NCBI GenBank assembly: GCA_902767775.1
Contig: CACXIP010000027.1
Coordinates: forward strand, 1 to 64,000
Length of the DNA: 64,000 nt
Source of the DNA: an uncultured Prevotellaceae bacterium
GTDB taxonomy: Bacteria; Bacteroidota; Bacteroidia; Bacteroidales; Bacteroidaceae
Direction of reading: 5' to 3'
Each line of letters starts with the position of its first letter. The stretch's first letter is position 1. Below, in pieces: positions 1 through 8,471 of the stretch. A program made the position numbers and the translations under genes. Under the pieces are notes generated by a model that had not been told where the DNA came from, searched no databases, and was given only the letters and a program-made list of their open reading frames with translations.

Positions 1-1247
1 TGGTCAGTTTCGCCTGTCCTGATAGCCACATTTAAGTCGATAATCCAGTCCTCCAGTTGCATTTTGAAACAGAACTTTGCCTCCTCGAATCCGATGCCGT
101 TCTGTCGCTTGTATATCATGATGAGCATGGCTGTGATGAGCGTCATGTAGAGTATGACCTTGATGCCGTTCTCGCTTGTGGAGAGGAAGTGGGAGAAAGA
201 GAGATTCTGTTTGAGGAAACGGTAAAAAACTTCAATATCCCATCTCCTCCTGTATGCCTCGGCTATCTCCTGCGGCGTTAGTTGCAGTTGGCCAGGCTCA
301 TTGGTTACATTGGTGATGAAGAAAACCTCGTCTTCCACCTTTTTCCGGTTGCTGCCGCTTGGGGATTTCCTGGTTGTGTCCTTGGGCACCTTGAACTTAG
401 CCTTCACCACACGAAACTCCTGGATGTCCTCCTCATGCTTGTTGTTGTAGAGATGGACAATGACATCATCCATGAGTTCCAGGTTGCCGAGGTCCCTGTC
501 CGTGTCCTTGGTCATCAGGCTTCTCACCACTTTCATTTTCCTGTTGGTATTGATACGGCCAATGAATACGGCCTCGCTTTGGGCTACCTTCTTGTAGTTG
601 TCCAAGGCCGTAAGTCCACGGTCGAGTACATAGAGGTTCCTGTGGGCCTTGTCCTTTTTGATGAGCCTTTCCAGCAAAGCCGGCATTGCCTTGTCCTCAC
701 TAAGATAGGTGGGCTTGGAGAACACCTCCGCCAATTTGGCCGCAAAACCGTCGTATGCCATTGTGTATTTGATCTGCTTACGGTCGGCCTTCCCCTCGCC
801 CTTGCGACCTACTGTGAATCCCTCCTTCAGCTTGTTGCAGGTTTCGGCAACCATCGAGCTGTCAACCCGGATGAGGTTCAGGTTCCGCACCTCCTTCTCC
901 GTATAGAGCGCGGAGAACTTGCCGTATATCAACTCGTATGCCTGCTCGAAGAAATCCAGGTTGATGGCCGACAGACGGGTGGATATGGAACTGCGGGAGA
1001 CCTTCATGTCCACGGAATAGTTGAAAAGGGACTTGAATTGCTGGCTGGAAAACACCGTCTCAAGCTTCCGCTGGCTAAGGCGGTCTGCACATAGGAATGC
1101 ATACACCAAAAGATAAAAAAGGCGCTCTCCTTTCAGCACCTTGGCGCAATAGTCCACTTTCGTGTCGGATGCTATCTTGGCCAGCAAGTCGTCCGGTATC
1201 ATGCGGAGAACCGACGGAGCGCTTACTTTAAGCTTGTCTAACTGCAT
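1..1247 (-). CDS. IS4-family DDE transposase (C-terminus beyond window)
   Basis: I translated the minus strand from ATG at 1245-1247; the frame stays open for about 415 codons to the window edge, so the C-terminus and one IS end are missing. The protein has the IS4 DDE layout: a first Asp in VDSSM (about residue 129), a second in YVLDRG (about 209), and the IS4 signature Y-x2-R-x3-E-x6-K as YRRRWDIEVFYRFLK (about residues 335-350). It should cut and paste its own element. A TATCTTTG -7 box on the minus strand at 1278-1285 sits about 30 bp upstream of the start. The reading frame looks intact where visible. The exact IS name and inverted repeats cannot be given. Confidence 0.88.
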   Translation of the reverse strand, partial: MQLDKLKVSAPSVLRMIPDDLLAKIASDTKVDYCAKVLKGERLFYLLVYAFLCADRLSQRKLETVFSSQQFKSLFNYSVDMKVSRSSISTRLSAINLDFFEQAYELIYGKFSALYTEKEVRNLNLIRVDSSMVAETCNKLKEGFTVGRKGEGKADRKQIKYTMAYDGFAAKLAEVFSKPTYLSEDKAMPALLERLIKKDKAHRNLYVLDRGLTALDNYKKVAQSEAVFIGRINTNRKMKVVRSLMTKDTDRDLGNLELMDDVIVHLYNNKHEEDIQEFRVVKAKFKVPKDTTRKSPSGSNRKKVEDEVFFITNVTNEPGQLQLTPQEIAEAYRRRWDIEVFYRFLKQNLSFSHFLSTSENGIKVILYMTLITAMLIMIYKRQNGIGFEEAKFCFKMQLEDWIIDLNVAIRTGETD

Positions 1248-1590
1248 AACTCTTTGCCTTACGTTTCCAAACAATTGCAAAGATATGCAATGATGGAAGG
1301 ACGCGCAATAGTCATTAATCTTGTTTAACACGGAAATCCCAACTTACGGAATCGGACGTAAGCTTAATGTGCGTTTTTGGGGGGCTCGCTGTACAACCAT
1401 ATGTCCTTGCTGGGAAACAAACCGTCAGAGACCGTCAAATTAGTTCCTCGAAGAAAAATGACGGCCTTGAACAGATGGTAGCGTCAGGATTCGTGAATGA
1501 TGAAATAACGCGAGTAGAACCATGTCGATTTTTTTCATTATGATTATTTAACGATTTGTTTGGCTTGCAAATCTTTCGACCACCCATGAT

Positions 1591-1650
1591 TGCAAATCCG
1601 GCAGAACATTCTTGACGTTTTTTCTTCACTGCAAATCCGGCAGAACATTC
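1591..1650. repeat. 21-bp direct repeat pair
   Basis: TGCAAATCCGGCAGAACATT plus C occurs at 1591-1611 and again at 1630-1650, 39 bp apart, identical in both copies. A shorter related start (TGCAAATC) lies just upstream near 1566. Function unknown; it could be a regulator-binding direct repeat upstream of the GH28 promoter or a leftover of an insertion. Confidence 0.7.
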
Positions 1651-1681
1651 GGCGCTCTCTTTATCTCTCTTTAATATCATC

Positions 1682-1797
1682 ATCTCTCTGTATCTCTGTG
1701 CCTCTGTGTTGGAAAAATACAAAGGCTTCGGCTCGGAAGAGCAAAATCAAAAAAATGCTTTTTTGTTTTGCTTTTCACTCGCCTTGCACTATCTTTG
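1682..1797 (+). promoter_or_regulatory. Family A promoter cassette upstream of GH28
   Basis: This segment runs from CTCTCTGTATCTCTGTG through GCTCGGAAGAGC, an inverted repeat GCAAAATC-AAAAAA-atgc-TTTTTT-GTTTTGC and TCACTCGCCTTG to the -7 box TATCTTTG at 1790-1797. A TTTTG at 1766-1770 is 19 bp upstream of the -7 box and overlaps the right hairpin arm. From about 1725 on it is nearly identical to the array upstream of the GH3 gene at 51240-51419. Confidence 0.8.
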
Positions 1798-1829
1798 TAG
1801 GCGAAACACAACAAATCAAAAAACAAACA

Positions 1830-3299
1830 ATGAGAAGACTAATCTGTATCGCGCTGGTGATGATGGCTATGGCCGCCCAGGCGCAAGTTAATCCTTACAA
1901 GAAGTACACTCAGAACCTGCCTTTCAAGATGCAGGAAGTGAAGGCACCCGTGATACCCGACCGCCAGGTGAACCTGAAGGATTTCGGGGCAGTGGGCGAC
2001 GGCACGACACTATGCACCGATGCCTTTGCCAAGGCCATCCAAAAGCTCAGCGCACAGGGTGGCGGACGCCTTTTGGTGCCCAGCGGTGTGTGGCTGACAG
2101 GACCTATCGTGCTCAAGTCGAACATCGACCTGCATCTGGAGATGGGAGCCGTCATCCAGTTCTCGGGCGACGAGGCGCTCTATCCCGTGATTAAGACCTC
2201 GTTTGAGGGACTGGACACTCGTAGATGCCAGTCGCCGCTCTATGCCAACGGAGCGGAGAACATCGCCATCACCGGGCAAGGTGTCATCGACGGCAACGGA
2301 CAGTTCTGGCGTCCTGTGAAGAAATCGAAGATGACCGAGAGCCAGTGGAAAGAGGTGCTGGCACGTCCGGGTGGCGTGGCGGTGAGAAGTGACCTGTGGG
2401 TGCCCAACCAAGCCTATGCCGATGCGCAGAAAAATGCCGACATGAACGTGCCGAAGGCACAGACCGACGAGGAGTGGAACGCCATCAAACGGTTTCTGCG
2501 CCCCGTGATGATCAGTTTGGTGAACTGCAAGAATGTGCTGCTGAAAGACGTGATTTTCCAAAACTCCCCGGCGTGGAACATCCATCCGCTGATGTGTGAG
2601 AACATCATCATCGACGGGGTGCTCGCCCGCAACCCGGCATATGCCCAGAATGGCGATGCCCTCGACCTGGAGTCGTGCAAGAACGCCCTCATTGTCAACT
2701 CGAAGTTTGATGCGGGCGACGACGGCATCTGCATCAAGAGCGGTAAGGACAAGGATGGCAGGATGCGCGGCCGTCCGTGTGAGAATGTGGTGGTCGACGG
2801 TTGCACGGTGTTCGCCGGACACGGAGGCTTCGTGGTGGGTTCGGAGATGAGCGGCGGCGTGCGCAACATCCTCGTCAACCACTGCCAGTTCCTCGGCACT
2901 GACGTGGGACTGCGTTTCAAGTCCACCCGTGGACGTGGCGGCATCGTGGAGAAGATTTTCATCCGCGACATCTCCATGACCGACATCAAGACGGATGCCA
3001 TCACCTTCAATATGTACTATGGCGGCAAGTCGGTGGCTGAGATGCTGGCCGACGGCGACAACCCCGACAATGTCAGCAAGATGCCCGTCACGGAGGAGAC
3101 GCCTATCTTCCGCCATATCGACATCCGCAACATCGTATGCAACGGTGCCGGAAGGGCAATGGAGTTCAACGGACTGCCTGAGATGCCCATCGAGGACATC
3201 ACGCTGGAGAATGTGCGCATCGTTGCCAAGAAAGATGCCGTGTTCACCAACTATAAGGATGTCAAGAAAAACAACGTGAACATCACGGTGGTGCCGTAA
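1830..3299 (+). CDS. Secreted GH28 polygalacturonase-type glycosidase
   Basis: The 489-residue protein has a signal peptide (residues 1-19, ending ...MAMAAQAQ), an N-terminal pectate-lyase-3 type segment (LKDFGAVGDGTTLCTDA), and a right-handed beta-helix. GH28 motifs are in order: NGDALDLES (D276), AGDDGI (D297/D298, general acid pair), GHGGFV (H331), and RFK (R362/K364). It probably hydrolyses galacturonan or related pectic glycosides in the periplasm or at the surface; substrate is not decided by sequence. ATG at 1830 is chosen because it starts the signal peptide and lies 33 bp after the -7 box; an in-frame extension to 1590 would run through the promoter. It is followed after 43 bp by the GH43 gene, likely one transcript. 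Confidence 0.9.
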   Translation: MRRLICIALVMMAMAAQAQVNPYKKYTQNLPFKMQEVKAPVIPDRQVNLKDFGAVGDGTTLCTDAFAKAIQKLSAQGGGRLLVPSGVWLTGPIVLKSNIDLHLEMGAVIQFSGDEALYPVIKTSFEGLDTRRCQSPLYANGAENIAITGQGVIDGNGQFWRPVKKSKMTESQWKEVLARPGGVAVRSDLWVPNQAYADAQKNADMNVPKAQTDEEWNAIKRFLRPVMISLVNCKNVLLKDVIFQNSPAWNIHPLMCENIIIDGVLARNPAYAQNGDALDLESCKNALIVNSKFDAGDDGICIKSGKDKDGRMRGRPCENVVVDGCTVFAGHGGFVVGSEMSGGVRNILVNHCQFLGTDVGLRFKSTRGRGGIVEKIFIRDISMTDIKTDAITFNMYYGGKSVAEMLADGDNPDNVSKMPVTEETPIFRHIDIRNIVCNGAGRAMEFNGLPEMPIEDITLENVRIVAKKDAVFTNYKDVKKNNVNITVVP

Positions 3300-3342
3300 A
3301 GGGAAGTAGTTAAGAAGTAAGTAGCTAAAGAAGTTAAGCCAT

Positions 3343-5121
3343 ATGACTCGTTTGTCAACATCTGTATTAGTTGAACATTATCTCCATACAGCCATCACCC
3401 TCGCCATCATGTTGACGGCATCGCTGACGGTTGGGGCACAGGCGCCATCGCAGACATGGAACCCCAACCTCAAGAACGGCATGTATCAAAACCCGATTAT
3501 CGATGCCGACTACTCCGACCCTGACGTGTGCCGTGTGGGCAACGACTACTACATGACCTCGTCGTCGTTTCAGTGCTTCCCGGGACTGCAGGTGCTCCAC
3601 AGCACCGACCTGGTGAACTGGGAACTCATCGGGGCGGCTCTTTTGGACGACTATCCTGTCCTGCCAGAATATCAGGGTACGGACCTCGACTGGCACAAGA
3701 AAGCACAGCACGGCAACTATGTGTGGGCACCGTCCATCCGCTATCACGACGGGTGGTTCTATATCTACTGCGGCGACCCCGACCAGGGACTGTTCATGAC
3801 CAAGGCGAAGGACCCGCGCGGACCATGGGAACCTGTCGTATGGGTGATGAAAGGCAAGGGGTTCATCGACTGCTGCCCCCTGTGGGACGAGGATGGCAAG
3901 GCATACCTCAGCCATGGCTGTGCCGGTTCGCGTGCCGGTGTCAAGAGCGTGCTGTTTGTCGCACCCATGTCACCCGACGGCACAAGGGTGATTGGTCCGT
4001 CGCGCATCGTCTATGACGGGCATGAGAATCAACCGACCATCGAGGGCACCAAGTTCTACAAGCGCAACGGATACTACTACATCATGAGTCCAGCTGGAGG
4101 TGTGAAATACGGATGGCAGGTGGAGCTGCGTTCAAAGAATCCCTACGGACCCTATGAGGAATATGTGGGTTTGGCTCAGGGAAAGAACAAATATGTGAAC
4201 GGGCCTCATCAGGGAGCGTGGGTGGACACACAAAATGGGGAGGACTGGTTTATCCATTTCCAGGACAAGCATGCCTACGGGCGCGTCGTCCATCTGCAGC
4301 CTGCCAAGTGGAAAGACGACTGGTTGATTATCGGTGATGACAAGGATGGCGACGGTTGCGGCGACCCTGTGATGAAGTGGAAAAAGCCCAACCTGCCCTC
4401 AAGCGGCAACTTCCAGCCAGCGGAGTCGGATGATTTCAACGGCACCCAACTCGGTCTGCAGTGGCAGTGGCATGGTCCATACAGTCCCTATTGGTGTTTC
4501 TGCGACGCTGCGAACTCAAAACTCCGTCTTTATGGCGTGCAGCAGATGGAGAGTGCGAAAAACCTCTACGACCTGCCCCATCTCCTGCTTCAGAAACTCC
4601 CCACGGAGCGTTTCACCGCCACCGCCAAGGTCAGGTTCATCCCCAATCCCGGTTACAAGCCAAAGGGTGAGAATGCCGGCATGACGCTGATGGGCATGGA
4701 CTACTCTGCTCTGAAGTTTGTTGATACGAAGGAGGGCATGGTGCTGCAGTATGTCACCTGCGAAAAGGCAGACAAGGGAAGTGCGGAGAAGGTGCATCAG
4801 GAAATCTCCTTGAAGAGCGAGAAACTGCCTGAGCCTTATACCGTGAAGTATGCGGTGGACGACATCCCGTCGGCTCGTGTCGCATCGCAGGATGTCTGGT
4901 TACGTGTCAAGGTGCATAGCGAGGGCATCGCCAACGGCATCAAGGGCATCGCGGAGTGGAGCTACAGTCTTGACGGCAAGAAGTTCCAGCGCATCGGCGA
5001 ACCCTTCACCCTGAGGGAGGGTAAATGGATTGGCTCAAAAATCGGCTTCTTCAACACCCGTGCAGGACAGAGCAACGACGGTGCCTTCCTCGATGTCGAT
5101 TACATCCATTTCGGAGAGTAA
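3343..5121 (+). CDS. Secreted GH43 beta-xylosidase / alpha-L-arabinofuranosidase
   Basis: The 592-residue protein has an N-terminal signal peptide (about residues 1-32, hydrophobic TAITLAIMLTASLTVGAQA), a five-bladed GH43 catalytic domain, and a C-terminal concanavalin-like domain (about 370-590; starts near DDFNGTQLGLQWQW) typical of the GH43 beta-xylosidase C2 family. The catalytic triad is visible: base D59 in YSDPDV, pKa modulator D176 in FIDCCPLWDEDG, acid E234 in PTIEGTKFYK. It should remove xylose or arabinose from hemicellulose oligomers. It lies 43 bp after GH28 on the same strand, consistent with a small plant-cell-wall operon without SusC/SusD genes in the window. Confidence 0.9.
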   Translation: MTRLSTSVLVEHYLHTAITLAIMLTASLTVGAQAPSQTWNPNLKNGMYQNPIIDADYSDPDVCRVGNDYYMTSSSFQCFPGLQVLHSTDLVNWELIGAALLDDYPVLPEYQGTDLDWHKKAQHGNYVWAPSIRYHDGWFYIYCGDPDQGLFMTKAKDPRGPWEPVVWVMKGKGFIDCCPLWDEDGKAYLSHGCAGSRAGVKSVLFVAPMSPDGTRVIGPSRIVYDGHENQPTIEGTKFYKRNGYYYIMSPAGGVKYGWQVELRSKNPYGPYEEYVGLAQGKNKYVNGPHQGAWVDTQNGEDWFIHFQDKHAYGRVVHLQPAKWKDDWLIIGDDKDGDGCGDPVMKWKKPNLPSSGNFQPAESDDFNGTQLGLQWQWHGPYSPYWCFCDAANSKLRLYGVQQMESAKNLYDLPHLLLQKLPTERFTATAKVRFIPNPGYKPKGENAGMTLMGMDYSALKFVDTKEGMVLQYVTCEKADKGSAEKVHQEISLKSEKLPEPYTVKYAVDDIPSARVASQDVWLRVKVHSEGIANGIKGIAEWSYSLDGKKFQRIGEPFTLREGKWIGSKIGFFNTRAGQSNDGAFLDVDYIHFGE

Positions 5122-5145
5122 GCATCTGGATTTATCGTATTTGTC

Positions 5146-5173
5146 GTCCCGAATTAACGAATTGAAGAATTTG
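5146..5173 (+). repeat. CGAATTAACGAATTGAAGAATTT intergenic repeat, short copy
   Basis: GTCCCGAATTAACGAATTGA-AGAATTTGC is a short copy of the AT-rich intergenic repeat that recurs at 6.3-6.8, 19.4, 38.1 and 45.5-45.9 kb. Confidence 0.7.
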
Positions 5174-5227
5174 CATGCAATAGAATCATTTATTTTTTGA
5201 TTTTATGGCTATATGGAAAAGATTGAT

Positions 5228-5235
5228 TAATTTTG
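5228..5235 (+). promoter_or_regulatory. -7 box TAATTTTG of lipoprotein gene
   Basis: TAATTTTG fits TAnnTTTG and ends 23 bp before ATG 5259. It lies inside the longer in-frame ORF beginning at 5205, which argues that the protein starts at 5259 or 5262. Confidence 0.6.
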
Positions 5236-5258
5236 TACCATATCAACCAAATATCACA

Positions 5259-6164
5259 ATGATGAAAACATTCAATTACAGATTTTTTGTTGTGCTGTCC
5301 GGGATGCTTCTTACCTTGATGACAACGAACTGCAGTGATAAGAAAACAGCAGGAAAAACAGAATCGGCTGATACAACTGCCAAGACCGAGAGCGTAATCC
5401 AACAGTCTGCCCCGCCTTTTCAAAAATTCGTGGTGGTGACTGTCGAAGAAGAGAGTCTATACAAACAAGCTGACGCCGACAGCCCCAACTTGATGAGATG
5501 GGTTGAGTCTGACTGCGAGAGTGACTTTTGCGAGAACATCTACCAATGGTCGGACCAGCCAGGAAAGCCGGGGTTCGAAGTCAGCACGGATATCATGGCT
5601 TGCGAAGGTGTGATTTATCCGGTTCTCGGTGAGGAAGGCGATTTCTACAAGGTATGCACCCTTAGCGAATGGTGCTCTATCGAGAGTGCCTACATCCCCA
5701 AAGCCAGTGTCGGGGACATCGAGTGCGCCCCCATCAAGGCCGACATGCTGGAAGCGGAAGAAGATTACTTCAAGTGCCGTGTGTTGAAAGAGGACAAATA
5801 CAAAGACATTGTCCTTATCGACAATTATGAAGAACTTGAAGGAGAGAAGCTCCAAGTGGGTGTGCTGACTGACGGTATCGTGGCCATCCCGTTGGATTAC
5901 CACATCTTCTGCAATCTGAACAATGACCAGAAAGAAGACATCGTCATCGACGATTCTGAAGACGAGATCTTCCTCAAGTTTACCAAGAGCGTGGCCATGA
6001 CAGTCGATGACTCTGATATCTTTCAGCTCGACCTGAAGAAACTCAGTGCAGAACAGACAGCTAAGATTGTCGACACAGTGATAAAGAAGAAACCCCAGTA
6101 TGTGGAGTATATGTATCATTTCCCAGCACAGGGGCTGCGGTCTTTCATTTACATCGCAAAGTAA
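5259..6164 (+). CDS. Putative lipoprotein of unknown function
   Basis: The 301-residue protein begins MMKTFNYRFF followed by a hydrophobic segment and a Cys in TTNCSDKK (about residue 27), which looks like a lipoprotein signal although the lipobox is weak. The next 25 residues are Thr/Ser/Lys/Glu-rich, as in surface-lipoprotein linkers. The rest is acidic and soluble, with repeated short D/E stretches (DDSEDEIFL) and several Cys. I recognise no domain family. Start 5259 (or 5262) is preferred because the -7 box lies at 5228-5235. It has its own promoter and is followed by a repeat-rich spacer. Confidence 0.7.
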   Translation: MMKTFNYRFFVVLSGMLLTLMTTNCSDKKTAGKTESADTTAKTESVIQQSAPPFQKFVVVTVEEESLYKQADADSPNLMRWVESDCESDFCENIYQWSDQPGKPGFEVSTDIMACEGVIYPVLGEEGDFYKVCTLSEWCSIESAYIPKASVGDIECAPIKADMLEAEEDYFKCRVLKEDKYKDIVLIDNYEELEGEKLQVGVLTDGIVAIPLDYHIFCNLNNDQKEDIVIDDSEDEIFLKFTKSVAMTVDDSDIFQLDLKKLSAEQTAKIVDTVIKKKPQYVEYMYHFPAQGLRSFIYIAK

Positions 6165-6232
6165 TTCACTGATTAGGAGTTTAGGGGTCTAGGAGTTTAG
6201 ACGATACCCCTACAAGAATGGTTATGCTATCT

Positions 6233-6256
6233 GTAGGGACGCGATGTATCGCGTCC
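6233..6256 (+). repeat. REP palindrome with GTAG foot (copy 1)
   Basis: GTAG is followed by GGACGCGAT-gt-ATCGCGTCC, a hairpin with 9-bp arms. It is preceded by TACAAGAATG at 6211, as in copies 2, 5 and 6. A second, decayed palindrome lies about 45 bp downstream (6285-6310), like the paired arrangement after rprY. Confidence 0.8.
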
Positions 6257-6929
6257 GCTTGAGATGCCTGTCTTGTGCATCGTAATAGAGACGGCCATTC
6301 ATGGCATCTATATGTTTTTCTTTTCACACGAATGCCCATTAATCGCTCACGAATTTTTCAAAAAATTTAATGTCCCGAATTAGCGAATTGAAGAATTTGG
6401 ATAATGTCCAATTCTCTAATTCTCTAATTCGGGATAATGATAAGTTGGAGTGAGCCACGATATGAAGCAATTCTTGCTAAATTATATGGTAATTATATGT
6501 TTTATTTTCACACGAATGCCCATTAATCGCTCACGAATTTTTCAAAAATTAATTTGTCCCGAATTAGCGAATTGAAGAATTTGGATAATGACCAATTCTC
6601 TAATTCGGGATAATGATAAGTTGGAGTAAGCCGTTATGTAAGGCAATTTATGCAAAATTATATGGTAATTATATGTTTTATTTTCACACGAATGACCACG
6701 ATTGAATTCTCTAATTCGAAAATTCGTGACAGTGAAAAGTTGAAATGAATTCTTGTTTTAATGTCCCGAATTATCGAATTGAAGAATTAAGATAATGATT
6801 GATTCTCTAATTCGAAAATTCGGGATCTTATAATTAATAATTATCAACTAATATTATTCAATATAGTTAACGAATCTTTAATTCGCTTATTTTTTTAACT
6901 TAATTGTGTTAATCAATTAAGAATTCTAC

Positions 6930-6937
6930 TATCTTTG
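6930..6937 (+). promoter_or_regulatory. -7 box TATCTTTG of rprX
   Basis: TATCTTTG ends only 5 bp before the rprX ATG at 6943, so the transcript would have almost no leader. A TTGTG at 6904-6908 is a possible -33 element. Confidence 0.65.
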
Positions 6938-6942
6938 CTCCC

Positions 6943-8466
6943 ATGAAGAAAAAGACGATATGGACTATCGCGACCATCATGGGTCTGTCCTTTCTTGCAC
7001 TGCTCTTCCTGCAGCTAAAATATATCAGCGAGATGGTGGACCTGAAGAAAGAGCAGTTTGATGAATCCATCAACCGCTCGCTCAACCAGGTGTCGCGAAA
7101 CCTGGAGCTCAACGAGACGCTGCGCTACCTTGAGCAGGATGTGAGCGCCGCGGCAAGGAAGAGACTGACAAGCGACACGGCTGTGGTCAGTGCCCTCGAC
7201 CCCTATATGCCCCATGGGCAGGGCTACACCTCGTTTGAGATGAAGACCAACCAGGTGAACCCCGGGTCGGTGCCCAAACTCCTCATCGTCACCAACGACA
7301 GGAGTTCGCTGCCCCAGACCAGCAAGTCGATGAAAGACGTGGTGCGCAACCGGTATGTCTATCAGAAGGCACTGCTCGACCAGGTGGTGATGAGCCTGCT
7401 CTACTCCGCATCGGACAAGCCCCTTGAGGAGCGGGTGAACTTCAAACTGCTCGACCGCGACCTGAAGGTGGAACTGCTCAACAACGGCGTGAGCATCCCC
7501 TACCACTTCACCGTCTCGACACAGGAGGGCAGGGAGGTATATCGCTGTCCCGACTACGATGAGGAGGGTGAGGAATACACCTACGAGCAGGTGCTCTTCC
7601 GCAACGACCCGTCGAACAAGACCGGCGTCGTGAGGATTCACTTCCCGCAGATGAACAAGTACATCTTCTCGAGCATCCGCTTCATGATACCCGCCATCGT
7701 CTTCACCGTCATCCTGCTCATCACCTTCATCTTCACCATCTTCGTGGTGTTCAGACAGAAGCGTTACTCGGAAATCAAGAATGACTTCATCAACAACATG
7801 ACGCATGAGCTGAAGACCCCCATCTCGAGCATCTCGCTCGCCGCACAGATGCTCAACGACCCGGCGCTCACCAAGAGTCCGGACATGCTCAAGCGCATGG
7901 CGAATGCCATACAGGAGGAGTCGAAGCGACTGCGCTTCCTCGTGGAGAAGGTGCTGCAGATGTCGATGTTCGACAAGCACGACGCCATCCTGAAGAAGAA
8001 GGAACTCGACATCAACGAACTGATGGAGAATGTGGCCAAGAGCTTCATCCTCAGGGTGGAGCACACCGGAGGAAAGATACAGACGGAGGTGGGAGCCGTA
8101 GACTCCACCATCTATGTCGACGAGATGCACTTCACCAATGTGCTGTTCAACCTGATTGACAATGCGGTGAAATACCGCAAGCCCGACAAACCGCTCAACC
8201 TCCACCTCGCCACCTGGAACGAGGGCGACAACGTGCTCCTCTCCATCAAGGACGACGGACTGGGCATCAAGAAGGAGAACCTGAAGAAGATTTTTGAGAA
8301 GTTCTACCGCGTACACACCGGAAACAAGCACGACGTGAAGGGCTTCGGACTGGGACTCGCCTATGTGAAGAATATCGTCAACCTGCACAAGGGCGAGGTC
8401 AAGGTAGAGAGCGAACTCGGAAAAGGAACAAAATTCATTATATCATTACCATTTATTAAAGATTAA
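6943..8466 (+). CDS. rprX: Sensor histidine kinase, RprX-like
   Basis: The 507-residue membrane kinase has TM1 at about residues 8-27, a periplasmic sensor of about 210 residues, TM2 at about 245-268 (FMIPAIVFTVILLITFIFTI), a HisKA domain with phospho-acceptor H288 in THELKTPISS, and a HATPase_c domain with N box (NLIDNAVKYR), G1 (DDGLGI) and G2 (GFGLGLAYV). It matches the RprX sensor described in Bacteroides fragilis. Together with the response regulator 5 bp downstream it forms a two-component system. The signal is not known from sequence. The -7 box is 5 bp from the ATG, so the mRNA may be leaderless. Confidence 0.93.
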   Translation: MKKKTIWTIATIMGLSFLALLFLQLKYISEMVDLKKEQFDESINRSLNQVSRNLELNETLRYLEQDVSAAARKRLTSDTAVVSALDPYMPHGQGYTSFEMKTNQVNPGSVPKLLIVTNDRSSLPQTSKSMKDVVRNRYVYQKALLDQVVMSLLYSASDKPLEERVNFKLLDRDLKVELLNNGVSIPYHFTVSTQEGREVYRCPDYDEEGEEYTYEQVLFRNDPSNKTGVVRIHFPQMNKYIFSSIRFMIPAIVFTVILLITFIFTIFVVFRQKRYSEIKNDFINNMTHELKTPISSISLAAQMLNDPALTKSPDMLKRMANAIQEESKRLRFLVEKVLQMSMFDKHDAILKKKELDINELMENVAKSFILRVEHTGGKIQTEVGAVDSTIYVDEMHFTNVLFNLIDNAVKYRKPDKPLNLHLATWNEGDNVLLSIKDDGLGIKKENLKKIFEKFYRVHTGNKHDVKGFGLGLAYVKNIVNLHKGEVKVESELGKGTKFIISLPFIKD

Positions 8467-8471
8467 GCTTT

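Larger units (their letters stand above)
1248..1829. other. Gene-free spacer between IS transposase and GH28 gene
   Basis: The spacer holds the transposase promoter, a small inverted repeat CTTACG-gaatcgga-CGTAAG near 1346-1365 that may mark an IS end, a 21-bp direct repeat at 1591-1611 and 1630-1650, a CTCTGT-rich stretch, and the family A promoter cassette of the GH28 gene. ORFs over this stretch are low-complexity and encoded by repeats; I see no real gene. Confidence 0.6.
6165..6942. repeat. Repeat-filled spacer before rprX
   Basis: No gene is visible in these 778 bp. Three imperfect copies (about 6318-6456, 6500-6635, 6680-6830) carry the same block: CACACGAATGCCCATTAATC, GCTCACGAATTTTTCA, GTCCCGAATTAGCGAATTGA, AGAATTTGGATAATG, then the inverted form AATTCTCTAATTCGGGAT and GATAAGTTGGAGT. 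The CGAATTAGCGAATT and AATTCTCTAATTCGG parts can pair, giving long AT-rich hairpins. A REP palindrome is at 6233-6256. The rprX promoter is at the right end. Confidence 0.85.

Noticed and set aside
1435-1722. 95-codon frame with repeated CSAGFA
   Set aside because: It is translation of the 21-bp direct repeat and promoter DNA, with no sign of selection as protein.
7015-8388. 457-codon open frame antisense to rprX
   Set aside because: It is the shadow of a GC-rich kinase gene; no promoter, start context or recognisable domain, and the sense protein has all kinase motifs.
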